NCBI RefSeq assembly: GCF_003996965.1
Contig: NZ_QWDM01000020.1
Coordinates: forward strand, 1-64,000
From: Flavobacterium cupreum
GTDB lineage: Bacteria; Bacteroidota; Bacteroidia; Flavobacteriales; Flavobacteriaceae
Length of the DNA stretch: 64,000 nucleotides
Direction of reading: 5' to 3'
In this document: in pieces, positions 24,101-34,700 of the stretch
Layout of the letters: the number at the start of each line of letters is the position of its first letter
Position numbering within the stretch: position 1 is the stretch's first letter
The notes under the pieces: model-generated
Database searches by the model: none
What the model saw: the letters and a program-made list of their open reading frames with translations, nothing else
Told to the model about the DNA's origin: nothing
Position numbers and translations under genes: made by a program

Positions 24101-25879
24101 ATGTCTGAACAATTAAAATCACAAGAAGAGTTTTTAGCAAATTTTAACTGGCATAACTTCGAAGAAGGTATCGATGCAGTAGATGAGAAAAACTTACAGG
24201 AATTCGAAGACTTAGTATCAAAAACTTTCATCGCTACAGATCAGGAAGAAGTAGTTGAAGGTGTAGTTGTTAGAATTACAGATAGAGACGTTATCGTTGA
24301 TATCAACGCAAAATCGGAAGGTGTTATTTCTTTAAACGAATTCCGTTACAACCCGGCATTAAAAGTAGGTGACAAAGTAGAAGTATTAATTGACATCCGT
24401 GAGGATAAAACAGGTCAGTTAGTATTATCTCACAGAAAAGCACGTACTATCAAATCTTGGGATAGAGTTATTTCTGCAAATGAAACAGGAGAAATCGTTA
24501 ATGGTTTTGTAAAATGCAGAACTAAAGGTGGTATGATCGTTGATGTTTTCGGAATTGAAGCTTTCTTACCTGGTTCTCAAATTGACGTTAAGCCAATTAG
24601 AGACTACGATGTATATGTAAACAAAATGATGGAATTCAAAGTGGTAAAAATTAACCACGAATTCAAAAACGTTGTTGTATCTCATAAAGCGCTTATCGAA
24701 GCTGATATCGAAGTACAGAAAAAAGAAATCATCGGTCAATTACAAAAAGGACAAGTATTAGAAGGTGTTGTTAAAAACATTACTTCTTATGGTGTGTTCA
24801 TTGACTTAGGTGGTGTTGACGGATTAATTCACATTACTGACCTTTCTTGGAGCAGAATCAACCACCCAAGTGAAGTTCTTGAATTAGACCAAAAATTAAA
24901 CGTTGTAATCCTTGATTTCGATGATGAGAAAACAAGAATTCAATTAGGATTGAAACAATTAAACGCTCACCCATGGGATGCTTTAGATGCTAATTTAACT
25001 ATTGGTGATAAAGTAAAAGGTAAAGTAGTTGTAATCGCTGATTACGGTGCATTTATCGAAGTTGCTGAAGGTGTTGAAGGTTTAATCCACGTTTCTGAAA
25101 TGTCATGGTCTACACATTTACGTTCTGCACAGGATTTCGTAAAAGTTGGAGATGTTGTTGAAGCTGTTATCTTAACTTTAGACAGAGATGACCGTAAAAT
25201 GTCATTAGGTATCAAACAACTGACTCAGGATCCATGGACTGATATCACTTCTAAATACCCGGTAGGTTCTAAACATACAGGTATCGTTAGAAACTTTACA
25301 AACTTTGGTATTTTCGTAGAATTAGAAGAAGGAATTGATGGATTAATTTACATTTCTGACTTATCATGGACTAAGAAAATCAAACACCCATCTGAATTTG
25401 TAAATGTTGGTGAGAAACTTGATGTAGTAGTATTAGAATTAGATGTTGAAGGACGTAAATTATCTTTAGGTCACAAACAAACTACTGCTAATCCTTGGGA
25501 TCAATACGAAGATTCTTTCGCTGTAGGAACTATCCACAATGGTGAAATTTCTGAAATCGTTGACAAAGGAGCTACTGTAGAATTCGGAGATGATATCGTT
25601 GCTTTCATTCCTACTCGTCACCTTGAAAAAGAAGACGGAAAGAAATTGAAAAAAGGTGATACTGCTGATTTCAAAGTAATCGAATTCAACAAAGAATTCA
25701 AAAGAGTAGTTGCTTCTCACACTGCTATCTTCCGTGAAGAAGAAGAGAAAAACGTGAAAGCTGCAACTGAAAATACTTCATCTAACTCTACTACAAATGC
25801 ACCAGCTGCAACTTTAGGAGATAACAATGATGTATTAGCTGCATTGAAAGCTAAAATGGAAAAAACAGAGAAAAAATAA
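24101..25879 (+). CDS. rpsA: 30S ribosomal protein S1
   Basis: A 592-residue S1 protein with six S1 (OB-fold) repeats, shown by recurring motifs such as GVFIDLGGVDGLIHITDLSW, GAFIEVAEGVEGLIHVSEMSW and GIFVELEEGIDGLIYISDLSW. It binds mRNA on the small subunit, which matters in Bacteroidota where Shine-Dalgarno sequences are rare. The N terminus MSEQLKSQEEFLANFNW fits the family; the frame is open back to a TTG at 24059, but those 14 residues are not conserved in type. The C terminus ends in a low-complexity Ala/Thr/Ser/Asn tail. Codons favour a few synonyms, as in highly expressed genes. Confidence 0.97.
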   Translation: MSEQLKSQEEFLANFNWHNFEEGIDAVDEKNLQEFEDLVSKTFIATDQEEVVEGVVVRITDRDVIVDINAKSEGVISLNEFRYNPALKVGDKVEVLIDIREDKTGQLVLSHRKARTIKSWDRVISANETGEIVNGFVKCRTKGGMIVDVFGIEAFLPGSQIDVKPIRDYDVYVNKMMEFKVVKINHEFKNVVVSHKALIEADIEVQKKEIIGQLQKGQVLEGVVKNITSYGVFIDLGGVDGLIHITDLSWSRINHPSEVLELDQKLNVVILDFDDEKTRIQLGLKQLNAHPWDALDANLTIGDKVKGKVVVIADYGAFIEVAEGVEGLIHVSEMSWSTHLRSAQDFVKVGDVVEAVILTLDRDDRKMSLGIKQLTQDPWTDITSKYPVGSKHTGIVRNFTNFGIFVELEEGIDGLIYISDLSWTKKIKHPSEFVNVGEKLDVVVLELDVEGRKLSLGHKQTTANPWDQYEDSFAVGTIHNGEISEIVDKGATVEFGDDIVAFIPTRHLEKEDGKKLKKGDTADFKVIEFNKEFKRVVASHTAIFREEEEKNVKAATENTSSNSTTNAPAATLGDNNDVLAALKAKMEKTEKK

Positions 25880-25900
25880 TTCTCGTTTTCCTTTATATAG

Positions 25901-25932
25901 AAAGTCCCACAGCAATGTGGGACTTTTTTTTT
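25901..25932 (+). terminator. rpsA terminator
   Basis: aaagtcccaca (25901-25911) pairs with tgtgggacttt (25916-25926), followed by eight or more T. Nearly the same hairpin closes the surface-protein cluster at 37691. Confidence 0.93.
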
Positions 25933-25972
25933 GCTTTATGCTTTTTAGTTTAACTAATTTTAACAAATAAAG

Positions 25973-26002
25973 TTGTGTTATTGTCTTAAAAAGTTACTTT
26001 TG
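25973..26002 (+). promoter_or_regulatory. Promoter of the first surface-protein pair
   Basis: TTG (25973-25975), 19 bases, TACTTTTG (25995-26002) matches the consensus fully; the ATG follows 18 bases after it. A 42-bp block (25961-26002) recurs before the third gene at 31662-31703 with six mismatches. Confidence 0.72.
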
Positions 26003-26020
26003 TCTGAAAATTGATACACT

Positions 26021-28726
26021 ATGAGGAAAATCTACTTTTTGTTTTTTACTTTATGTTTTTTTAATGGATTGAGTGCGCAGGTTATTAATATTCCTGATGT
26101 AAATTTTAAGACAGCATTATTATCAAGCGGCAATAAGTGGGGAACTCTTAAGGATCTTAATGGAAATCCCACATCAATTGATTCAAATGGAGACAGTCAA
26201 ATTGAAGTCAGTGAAGCTTTAAATATTTCTTATATGGAACTGCCAAATTTATTTGGAAATCCACAAGATGAAATTACTGATCTGACCGGAATTGCGTTTT
26301 TTGCTAGCTTAAAATATTTAGATATTCAGTCTCAGAGTTTAAATAATTTAGATATTCTCAACAACCTTACCAAATTAGAAACTTTAAACTGTAGTAATAG
26401 TAAGTTAACGAGTCTTACTCTTACCAGTTTGGTAAACCTTAAGGCTGTTTTTTGTTTCAACAGTAATTTAGAAAATTTATCTGTAAATGGTTTATTAAAG
26501 TTAGAACAAATACATTGTAATGGAAATAAATTAAACAATTTAAACCTGCAGGGGGTGTCTAATTTAATTCAATTAAATATCGCCAATAATCCTTTAACTG
26601 AAATTGATTTATCCAATTTGGGTAAATTGAAGGCTCTTACTATTAACAATAACTTCAGTTCCCTTGATTTTTCTAATTTAATAAATTTAGAATCATTAAC
26701 AATAGGAGATAATGTCAGTGACAAATTGAAATTGCAGTCATTGAATTTTTCAAGTTTAAAAAAACTTAAAAATTTAAAAATTTATAATGCTCAAAGTTTA
26801 AGAAAAATTGATCTTTCGGGATTACAAAACCTGTCAGATATACTTTGCGAAAAGAATCAAATAGAAGTATTAGATATAACAGGGGTAATTCACTTAGTAA
26901 ATTTAAAATGTAATAACAATCAAATTGGAATACTGAATACAAGCGGATTAGATGAATTAGTTATCCTTGATTGTTCTCAAAATAAAATTAATACGTTGGA
27001 TTTATCAAATTGTAAAAGCTTAACCACTTTAGACTGCAGTAGCAATCAGATTGAATCTATTAATTTATCAGGTTGTTATAATTTAAAAAAAGCGTATGGC
27101 GGATATAATCTCCTTAAAAGTTTAGATCTTTCAAATTGTTGTAAAAATAGTGTGGAGTATACTTTTAATGATAATAAGTTAGAAACTCTTTTCTTAAAAA
27201 ATGGAGTTTCCGATGCCTTAACCATTGCCAATAACCCTACTCTGAAATATGTTTGTTTAGATGAAGATAAGATGTCTTCTGATATGACCACATTAATGTA
27301 TTTTTCAGGCTATAAAGACGGGTCATTTCCAAATTTAGTTTATAATTCTTATTGTTCATTCACACCAGGAGGGACATTTTATACGATTGAGGGAAATCAG
27401 AAATTAGATTTAGATAAAAATGGCTGTGACAAACTGGATATAGTTATTCCAAAACTAAAATTTAATATAACTGACGGAGCTAAAAAAGGAAGTTTAATTT
27501 CTGATGAAAACGGAAGTTATTCTATTCCCGTACAAGCCGGCACTCATACTATTACCCCAATTTTAGAAAACCAGAATTATTTTAATGTTTCCCCAAGTAC
27601 ATTAACGGTTACTTTTCCAACGCAAATAAGTCCGTTTTTCCAAAATTTTTGCATTACCGCTAACGGTGTACATTCTGATCTAGAAATACTGCTAATTCCG
27701 CTTGAAGTTGCCAGGCCTGGTTTTGAGGCTGCATATAAGATAGTTTATAAAAACAAAGGAAATCAAATACAATCTGGCGTGGTAAATCTAAATTTTGATG
27801 ATAATGTTTTGGATTTGATTGTTGCTAATCCTTTAGCTTCCACACAAACTGTGAATAACCTATCATGGAATTTCTCTAATTTAAAACCATTTGAAAGCAG
27901 AGAGATTGCTATTATTTTGAAATTGAATAAACCAACAGATAAGCCTGCAGTAAATAATGGTGATATCTTAAAATTAAGTACCACCATTACTTCTGAGACA
28001 GGTGAAGAAACTCCATTAGACAATACCTTTATTTTGAGTCAAACCGTTGTAGGTTCATTTGATCCCAATGACAAAACCTGTCTGGAAGGTTCCGTTATTA
28101 CGCCAGAATTAATTGGGGAATATGTTCATTATATAATTCGCTTTGAAAATACGGGAACTTATCCCGCACAAAATATCGTCGTAAAAGACATGATTGATTT
28201 GAATAAATTTGATATCTCTACTTTGGTGCCAACCAGTTCCAGTCATTCTTTTGTAACCAAAATTTCAGAAGGAAACAAAATTGAATTTATTTTCGAAAAT
28301 ATCAATCTGCCTTTTGATAATGCGACCAATGACGGTTATGTGGCTTTTAAAGTCAAAACAAAACCAACATTAGTTTCGGGTGATATTTTCACCAATGAAG
28401 CGAATATTTATTTCGATTACAATCTTCCGGTTTTAACAAATAAGGCTGTTTCGACTTTTAAAACACTGGGTACGCAGGATTTTGAATTTTCGAGCTATTT
28501 GTCCTTGTATCCGGTTCCTGTAACTGATATTCTGAACATTCATACTACACAGACCATAGAAATAAAAGCATTGGAAATTTATGATATTCTCGGACAAATT
28601 GTTATCGCTGTTCCCAATGCACAATCCGTTTCAGGTGTTGATGTTTCGAAACTGCGGGCGGGAAATTACTTCATAAAGATCAAATCCGATAAAGGGAATT
28701 CTTCGATGAAGTTTATAAAGCATTAG
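26021..28726 (+). CDS. T9SS type A secreted leucine-rich repeat protein (copy 1)
   Basis: A 901-residue exported protein. Signal peptide 1-19; an EF-hand-like loop at 54-65 (DSNGDSQIEVSE); leucine-rich repeats at about 85-425 (LxxLNCSNNxLTxL type, about 21 residues each); a short DLDKNGCD segment near 467 followed by a beta domain; a conserved module with VGSFDPNDKTCLEGSVITP and EANIYFDYNLPVLTNKA (about 680-810); and a C-terminal type A sorting domain (LYPVPVTDILNIHT, YDILGQIV, GNYFIKIKSDKG). The sorting domain directs export through the T9SS and surface attachment. It is first of four paralogues and probably cotranscribed with copy 2 (58-bp gap). The ligand is unknown; adhesion or protein binding is inferred. 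Confidence 0.88.
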   Translation: MRKIYFLFFTLCFFNGLSAQVINIPDVNFKTALLSSGNKWGTLKDLNGNPTSIDSNGDSQIEVSEALNISYMELPNLFGNPQDEITDLTGIAFFASLKYLDIQSQSLNNLDILNNLTKLETLNCSNSKLTSLTLTSLVNLKAVFCFNSNLENLSVNGLLKLEQIHCNGNKLNNLNLQGVSNLIQLNIANNPLTEIDLSNLGKLKALTINNNFSSLDFSNLINLESLTIGDNVSDKLKLQSLNFSSLKKLKNLKIYNAQSLRKIDLSGLQNLSDILCEKNQIEVLDITGVIHLVNLKCNNNQIGILNTSGLDELVILDCSQNKINTLDLSNCKSLTTLDCSSNQIESINLSGCYNLKKAYGGYNLLKSLDLSNCCKNSVEYTFNDNKLETLFLKNGVSDALTIANNPTLKYVCLDEDKMSSDMTTLMYFSGYKDGSFPNLVYNSYCSFTPGGTFYTIEGNQKLDLDKNGCDKLDIVIPKLKFNITDGAKKGSLISDENGSYSIPVQAGTHTITPILENQNYFNVSPSTLTVTFPTQISPFFQNFCITANGVHSDLEILLIPLEVARPGFEAAYKIVYKNKGNQIQSGVVNLNFDDNVLDLIVANPLASTQTVNNLSWNFSNLKPFESREIAIILKLNKPTDKPAVNNGDILKLSTTITSETGEETPLDNTFILSQTVVGSFDPNDKTCLEGSVITPELIGEYVHYIIRFENTGTYPAQNIVVKDMIDLNKFDISTLVPTSSSHSFVTKISEGNKIEFIFENINLPFDNATNDGYVAFKVKTKPTLVSGDIFTNEANIYFDYNLPVLTNKAVSTFKTLGTQDFEFSSYLSLYPVPVTDILNIHTTQTIEIKALEIYDILGQIVIAVPNAQSVSGVDVSKLRAGNYFIKIKSDKGNSSMKFIKH

Positions 28727-28784
28727 AAATTTCACAAAAAACATAGTATTACTAAACGATTATTTTACACGAAAAATTATTTAT

Positions 28785-31583
28785 ATGAAGAAAATCTACT
28801 TTTTACTTTTGGCCTTATGCTTTTTTAACGGTTTAACTGCACAGGTAATTACCATACCGGATGCTGTTTTTAAAGGCATTTTACTGAAGGCTGATATCAC
28901 GAATAGCATTGCAAAAGATATAAATGGAAATGCCATTAAAATTGATGCAAACAATAATTCAGAGATAGAAGTAAGTGAGGCTTTAAATGTCTACAGTCTC
29001 TATACGTACATCTTGCTTAGTGAAGGCATCGTTAAGGATTTGAGCGGTATTGAGTATTTTTCGAATTTAAAAGATTTGAATTGTTCGGGCTTCTACAGTC
29101 AGAATTTAGATCTTTCATCGCTTAAAAACCTGGAAAAATTGGTTTGCTCGGAAACCCATCAGATGAAAACTTTAAATATTTCGGGATTGACAAAACTAAA
29201 GTACCTGGATACGAATCACTGTGTAAACCTGGGTTCTTTGAATCTTTCCGGTTTGACCAATTTAGAGTATTTGAATTGTAGCCAGTTACCGATAACCTCC
29301 TTAAATTTATCCGGTTTAACAAAAATCACAGAACTAAGATGTTATAAAAACGTTTTAACGGCCCTGGACGTAACCGAATTGGTTAATCTTAAAAAAATGT
29401 ATTGTTTTGAAGGCCAGTTAACAACAATAACATTGGGTAAACTGAGTAATTTGGAATATTTAGACTGCAGGGAAAATCAATACTTAAAAACTTTAAATGT
29501 TTCAGGATTAATCAATCTTCAGTCTCTGTATTGCAGGAGCACCCGATTAACGACTCTTGACGTTTCATCCTTAACGAATTTAAAACTTCTGGATATTGCA
29601 AATACGTATCGATTAATAGATATTAATGTACTAAATTGCAAAAATCTGGTAAATTTTTACTGCTCTAACAGCTTACTGACAAATTTGAATGTCTCCAATT
29701 TAGCGAATCTTACGATCTTAGATTGTTCAGATTCTCAATTAACTAATCTGAATGTTACAGGTTGTACCGCTTTAGAACAATTGGATTGCGGCAACAATAA
29801 ATTTACAACGTTAAATCTTGGTTCTCTTCCTAATTTAAAAGAATTAGATTGTAGTGCTAATACTTTATTAAGCACTTTAGAAACCTCCAATTACCCAAAT
29901 TTGCAAACTTTAACTTGTGACGGTAGTGGGATCTCCAATTTAGATGTGTCCGGGAGTTTAAAACTTTCAAGCCTGTATTGCCAGGCAACGAAACTTGCAG
30001 TTTTAGATGTGTCCCATCTTAAGGAATTAGAAAGTCTGGGCGTTAGGGATAATCCATTATTAACACATTTAATGATTAAAAACGGGAAGCTTTACTCTGG
30101 CTACAGTTTTTTAGAAGATAAACCTTCGCACTTAAAATATTTATGTGTTGACGAAGAAAATATAAATTATTACAGGCCAATTGCTGGTAAAGATTGTGAA
30201 ATTAATACGTACTGTAATTTTATTCCCGGTAAAGCATATTATATTGTTAACGGGGTCAACAAGTTTAACTTTGACAATCAGGGATGTGTGCGTAATAATT
30301 CAACCTATCCAAATATAAAATATACCATTACAAACGGAACTAATTCGGGTGATTTTTATTCCAATAAAGATTCGTTTAGTATACCGGTTCAGGAAGGAAC
30401 GGTTAACATCAGGCCAGTTTTGGAAAACCCAGGGTATTTTACTGTTTCTCCAACCTCTGCCAATATTAGTTTTCCTGCCCAAAGCAGCCCTTTTACGCAG
30501 GATTTCTGTATTTCTTCAAATGGAGTGCATCAGGATCTGGAAGTGGTATTAATTCCTTTAGAAGCAGCACGTCCGGGTTTTGATGTTAAGTACAAATTAA
30601 TATACAGGAACAAAGGAAATGTAACCCAATCGGGAACTGTTAATGTTGCTTTTGATGATGCTGTTTTAGATATACTGCTTTCAAATCCTTCGGTATCAGC
30701 ACAGGCATTAAATAGTTTATCGTGGAATTTTGCCAATTTGCAGCCTTTTGAAAAAAGGGAAATTGTTTTTACACTGAATGCAAATGCGCCTACCGAAAAT
30801 CCTGCCGTTAATAATGGCGATATTTTAAAATTCACCACGACTATCGCAGCACAAGAAACAGATGAAACACCAGCTGACAATTTATTTACACTCAACCAGA
30901 CTGTGGTTGGTTCTTATGATCCAAATGATAAAACCTGCCTGGAAGGTTCAGTGATTACACCGGATCTTATTGGACAATACGTACATTACATGATTCGATT
31001 TGAGAATACAGGAACGTATCCTGCTCAAAATATCGTCGTAAAAGATATGATTGATTTGTCTAAATTTGATATTTCGACTTTAGTGCCAACAAGTTCAAGC
31101 CATCCGTTTGAAACAAAAATTTCGAAGGGAAATAAAGTAGAATTTATTTTCGAAAATATCCATCTGCCTTTCGACGATGCTCATAATGACGGTTATATTG
31201 CTTTTAAAATTAAAACAAAGCCGACACTTGTTGTAGGAGATTCGTTTACAAATGAGGCAAACATTTATTTTGATTACAATTTTCCAATTTTAACGAATAA
31301 GGCTGTTTCGACTTTTAAAACATTAGGTACCCATGATTTTGAATTTTCGAACTATCTGACATTGTATCCGGTACCTGTAACTGATAGGCTGAACATTCAT
31401 ACGACACAGACCATAGAAATAAAGGCATTGGAAATTTATGATATACTGGGACAAATTGTTATCGCTGTTCCCAATGCGCAATCCTTTGCTGGTGTTGATG
31501 TTTCCAGACTTGCAAGAGGTACTTATTTTATAAAAGTGAAATCTGACAAAGGAAGTTCGGCAATGAAGTTTATAAAACAATAG
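28785..31583 (+). CDS. T9SS type A secreted leucine-rich repeat protein (copy 2)
   Basis: A 932-residue paralogue of the preceding gene with the same order: signal peptide, degenerate EF-hand-like loop DANNNSEIEVSE (54-65), leucine-rich repeats at about 90-455, the FNFDNQGC segment, the DPNDKTCLEGSVITP module and a type A sorting domain. Its last 250 residues are closest to copy 1 (both have KAVSTFKTLG and GQIVIAVPNAQS), while its repeats differ more. The spacer before it (acgaaaaattatttat just before the ATG) equals that before copy 4, and no promoter is visible in it, so it is probably the second gene of an operon with copy 1. A terminator follows. Confidence 0.88.
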   Translation: MKKIYFLLLALCFFNGLTAQVITIPDAVFKGILLKADITNSIAKDINGNAIKIDANNNSEIEVSEALNVYSLYTYILLSEGIVKDLSGIEYFSNLKDLNCSGFYSQNLDLSSLKNLEKLVCSETHQMKTLNISGLTKLKYLDTNHCVNLGSLNLSGLTNLEYLNCSQLPITSLNLSGLTKITELRCYKNVLTALDVTELVNLKKMYCFEGQLTTITLGKLSNLEYLDCRENQYLKTLNVSGLINLQSLYCRSTRLTTLDVSSLTNLKLLDIANTYRLIDINVLNCKNLVNFYCSNSLLTNLNVSNLANLTILDCSDSQLTNLNVTGCTALEQLDCGNNKFTTLNLGSLPNLKELDCSANTLLSTLETSNYPNLQTLTCDGSGISNLDVSGSLKLSSLYCQATKLAVLDVSHLKELESLGVRDNPLLTHLMIKNGKLYSGYSFLEDKPSHLKYLCVDEENINYYRPIAGKDCEINTYCNFIPGKAYYIVNGVNKFNFDNQGCVRNNSTYPNIKYTITNGTNSGDFYSNKDSFSIPVQEGTVNIRPVLENPGYFTVSPTSANISFPAQSSPFTQDFCISSNGVHQDLEVVLIPLEAARPGFDVKYKLIYRNKGNVTQSGTVNVAFDDAVLDILLSNPSVSAQALNSLSWNFANLQPFEKREIVFTLNANAPTENPAVNNGDILKFTTTIAAQETDETPADNLFTLNQTVVGSYDPNDKTCLEGSVITPDLIGQYVHYMIRFENTGTYPAQNIVVKDMIDLSKFDISTLVPTSSSHPFETKISKGNKVEFIFENIHLPFDDAHNDGYIAFKIKTKPTLVVGDSFTNEANIYFDYNFPILTNKAVSTFKTLGTHDFEFSNYLTLYPVPVTDRLNIHTTQTIEIKALEIYDILGQIVIAVPNAQSFAGVDVSRLARGTYFIKVKSDKGSSAMKFIKQ

Positions 31584-31600
31584 AAATTGTGTTTTGAATA

Positions 31601-31632
31601 AAAAAGCTCCAAATTTATGAGGGGCTTTTTAA
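31601..31632 (+). terminator. Terminator after the first surface-protein pair
   Basis: aaaaagctcc (31601-31610) pairs with ggggcttttt (31621-31630) with one G-U, ending in T residues. It separates the two gene pairs. Confidence 0.8.
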
Positions 31633-31673
31633 AAGAATTTAATGATGTATTCTTTAAATTTTAACAGATAAAG

Positions 31674-31703
31674 TTGTGATATAGTCTTTAAACGTTACTT
31701 TTA
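31674..31703 (+). promoter_or_regulatory. Duplicated, degenerate promoter of the second pair
   Basis: TTG (31674-31676), 19 bases, TACTTTTA (31696-31703). It is homologous to the promoter at 25973 (36 of 42 bases match over 31662-31703), but the last, most conserved G of the -7 box is A here, which predicts weaker or altered expression. Confidence 0.55.
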
Positions 31704-31718
31704 TACCAAATTATTCCT

Positions 31719-34700
31719 ATGAAGAAAATCTACTTTTTGTTTTTTACGCTATGTTTTTTTAATTGTGTTGTTGCACAAAATATTGATCCTGATTTTAACC
31801 AATTTAAATTACCCATAAATAATTATTTTGTAGACGGAACTGTGATTAAAAGTAAAGTTTTGTCAGATAATAAAATTCTTTTACTTTCAAAATACAATCA
31901 ATTAGTTAGGCTAGATGGTAATTTATTAGACACAGGTTTTAATCTGGGTACCGGATTTAGTAATGGTAACGAGACTGCAGCATTAAATGATTTTTTTATT
32001 CAACCGGATGGAAAAATTCTTGTTACGGGCAGGTTTAATTCTTTTAACGGAGAAAATGTATCTGATATTATAAGGCTTAATGCAAACGGCACACTTGATG
32101 CAACTTTTAAATTTCAAGGTATTAGTTTAATTGGAGGCGGTATACAAATTGAATTGCAAGCTGATGGTAAAATTATTCTGGTAGCGGAACAAACAATGAA
32201 TACCGGGAAATTTGATAATTTGATCAGGCTAAACGCTGATGGAAGTTATGACAAATCGTTTATAACAGTTCCTGATTTTCATTTTGATAAAGTCGCTATT
32301 CAGCCGGACGGGAAAATAATTGTAGTGCATAATACAAATAATGAGTTTTATTCTGATTATAATTATGTTGCACGATTAAATACAGATGGTTCATTCGATA
32401 CTTCTTTTGTAAAAGCAAAGTTTTCTACCCTTATAGGTTCTTCGGTTTATTTATATAAATTATTAATTCTTAGTAACGGAAAAATTATTGTTGGCGGTAA
32501 ATTTACCGGGGCAGGTGGCAAATCATCCCGAAATCTGGCACAACTTAATAATGACGGGACACTGGATACTTCGTTTGCAATTGGCTTAGGTTTTAATGCA
32601 GGTTTTGCCACTACATCTGATTATGTAAAAGATGTAGTCGAGCAAAAAGACCATAAAATAGTAGTATGCGGAAGTTTTAAAAGGTTTGATACTACTGACA
32701 GAGAAAATTTAGCAAGATTAAACCCGGATGGAACTTTTGACAGCTCTTTTCAGGATGTTGTTAATTTTCTGAATATTAATGTATTAAGTTCTGTTTCTTT
32801 ATTTACAGATGAAAAAATTCTGGTTTCCGGAGGTGTTGGAGATTATAAAAAGCAGGATAATTTTGTTGTAAAAATTAATAACGATGGTTCAAAAGACAAT
32901 AGTTTTAATAATATTGGTAAAGGTTTTTACAATGTTAGAGTGAGTACGGTTGTCCAGACAAAAGCCGGAAAAATTCTTGTTGGAGGTGATTTTCATTCGT
33001 ATAACGGTTCAAAAAGCCATGGTTTTATACGATTAAATCAAGATGGTTCTGCAGATAACACATTGACCTATGGTGGCATGTCCGGATTTGAAGGAAATGG
33101 AACCGGAGGCAATATTACCGCAATATGCGAATCTCCGGATGGGAAAATTTACCTGGGAGGTTATTTTAATACTTTTAACGGAGCAGCTGCCGGACGTCTG
33201 GTGCGAATCAATGCAGATGGAACTAAAGACACCACATTTAATACTGGAAACGGAATTGATTACGGAGTATCTTATCCCGGCCGAATTAATGATATTGTGG
33301 TTTTGGCAAATGGTAATATTTTAGTCGGAGGTTCATTTGTAACTTATAACGGCTCAAATGCAAAGGGAATTATAAATTTAAGTCCAAAGGGAATCCAGCT
33401 TGGCTATCCTGATATTGGAAACAAAGTTACCTGTTTTAAAATTCAGGATGATGGTAAATTATTAGTAGGGTTAAGCAGTACCGGAGGAGGAGAATACTCA
33501 TTAGGTACCCTTAAAAGATATAAAGATAACTGGGTTTTAGATACTTCTTTTATACTAGATCCACTATTGTCCGGAGGCAGCGTAAATTCTATAGACATTC
33601 AGCAGGATGGCAAAATCTTATTAAACGGAACTTTTACGGTAAATGGAGCAGCCATGAGCATTGTGAGAATTTTTAGTGATGGAAGCCTTGACAATTCATT
33701 CAGTTTTAATATTCAAAATAAAGATTTTATAGTAAATGATTTTGCACTACTGCCCAATCAGAAAATTCTAGTTTACTTGTTTAACAAAACAGTTGCTGAA
33801 AGTAAAATAATGAGGTTGAACAACAACGGAACAACTGATGCTTCATTCGATCAGTTTTCGCCAAATGGTTTGGTAAACCTATATTCACAGGCAGATGGAA
33901 AAACTCTGGTTTACGGGCAATTGTTAAATTCTAAAGGAAATCCCGGAGCGGGATTAAATCGTTTATCAGGAGAAGATTATAATTTGGTACAGGGCAGTAA
34001 TAAAATTGATTTAGATAACAATGGATGTGATAGTAAAGATGCCGCTTTTGCAAATTTAAAAATGCATATTGCATCGCAGGAAAATAGTTTTGATTATATA
34101 ACAAACACAACCGGTACATATTCTGCATCTTTAGTAAATGGTTCCCATACAATTTCTCCCGTTCTTGAAAACCCGTCCTATTTTAATGTAACACCCAAAA
34201 CTGCAAAAATTAATTTTCCGACAGAAGTAAGCCCATTTAAACAAGATTTTTGTATTAGTCCAAATGGTGTTCATTATGATTTGGAAATTACACTTTTACC
34301 ATTGCAGCCTGCCAGGCCGGGATTTGAAGGATCTTATAAAATTATTTATAAAAATAAAGGGAATAAAGTGCAGTCTGGTTCTGCTCAGTTAATTTTTGAT
34401 AAGACTTTAACTTTTATAAAAGCTACTCCGGAAGCAGTATCTCCAAATAGTTTTTCATGGGACTTTATCGATCTAAAACCATTTGAAGCAAGAGAAATTA
34501 CAATTAAATTAAAAATAAATGCTCCAATTGATACTCCTGCCGTAAATAATGGAGATGTTTTAAAACTCATAGCTGTTGTTTCATCTCAAAACAAAGATGA
34601 AACCCCTGATGACAATACATTTACTTTAAATCAGACGGCTGTAGGATCTTACGATCCAAACGATAAAACTTGCCTAGAAGGCTCTGTTATTACACCGGGT

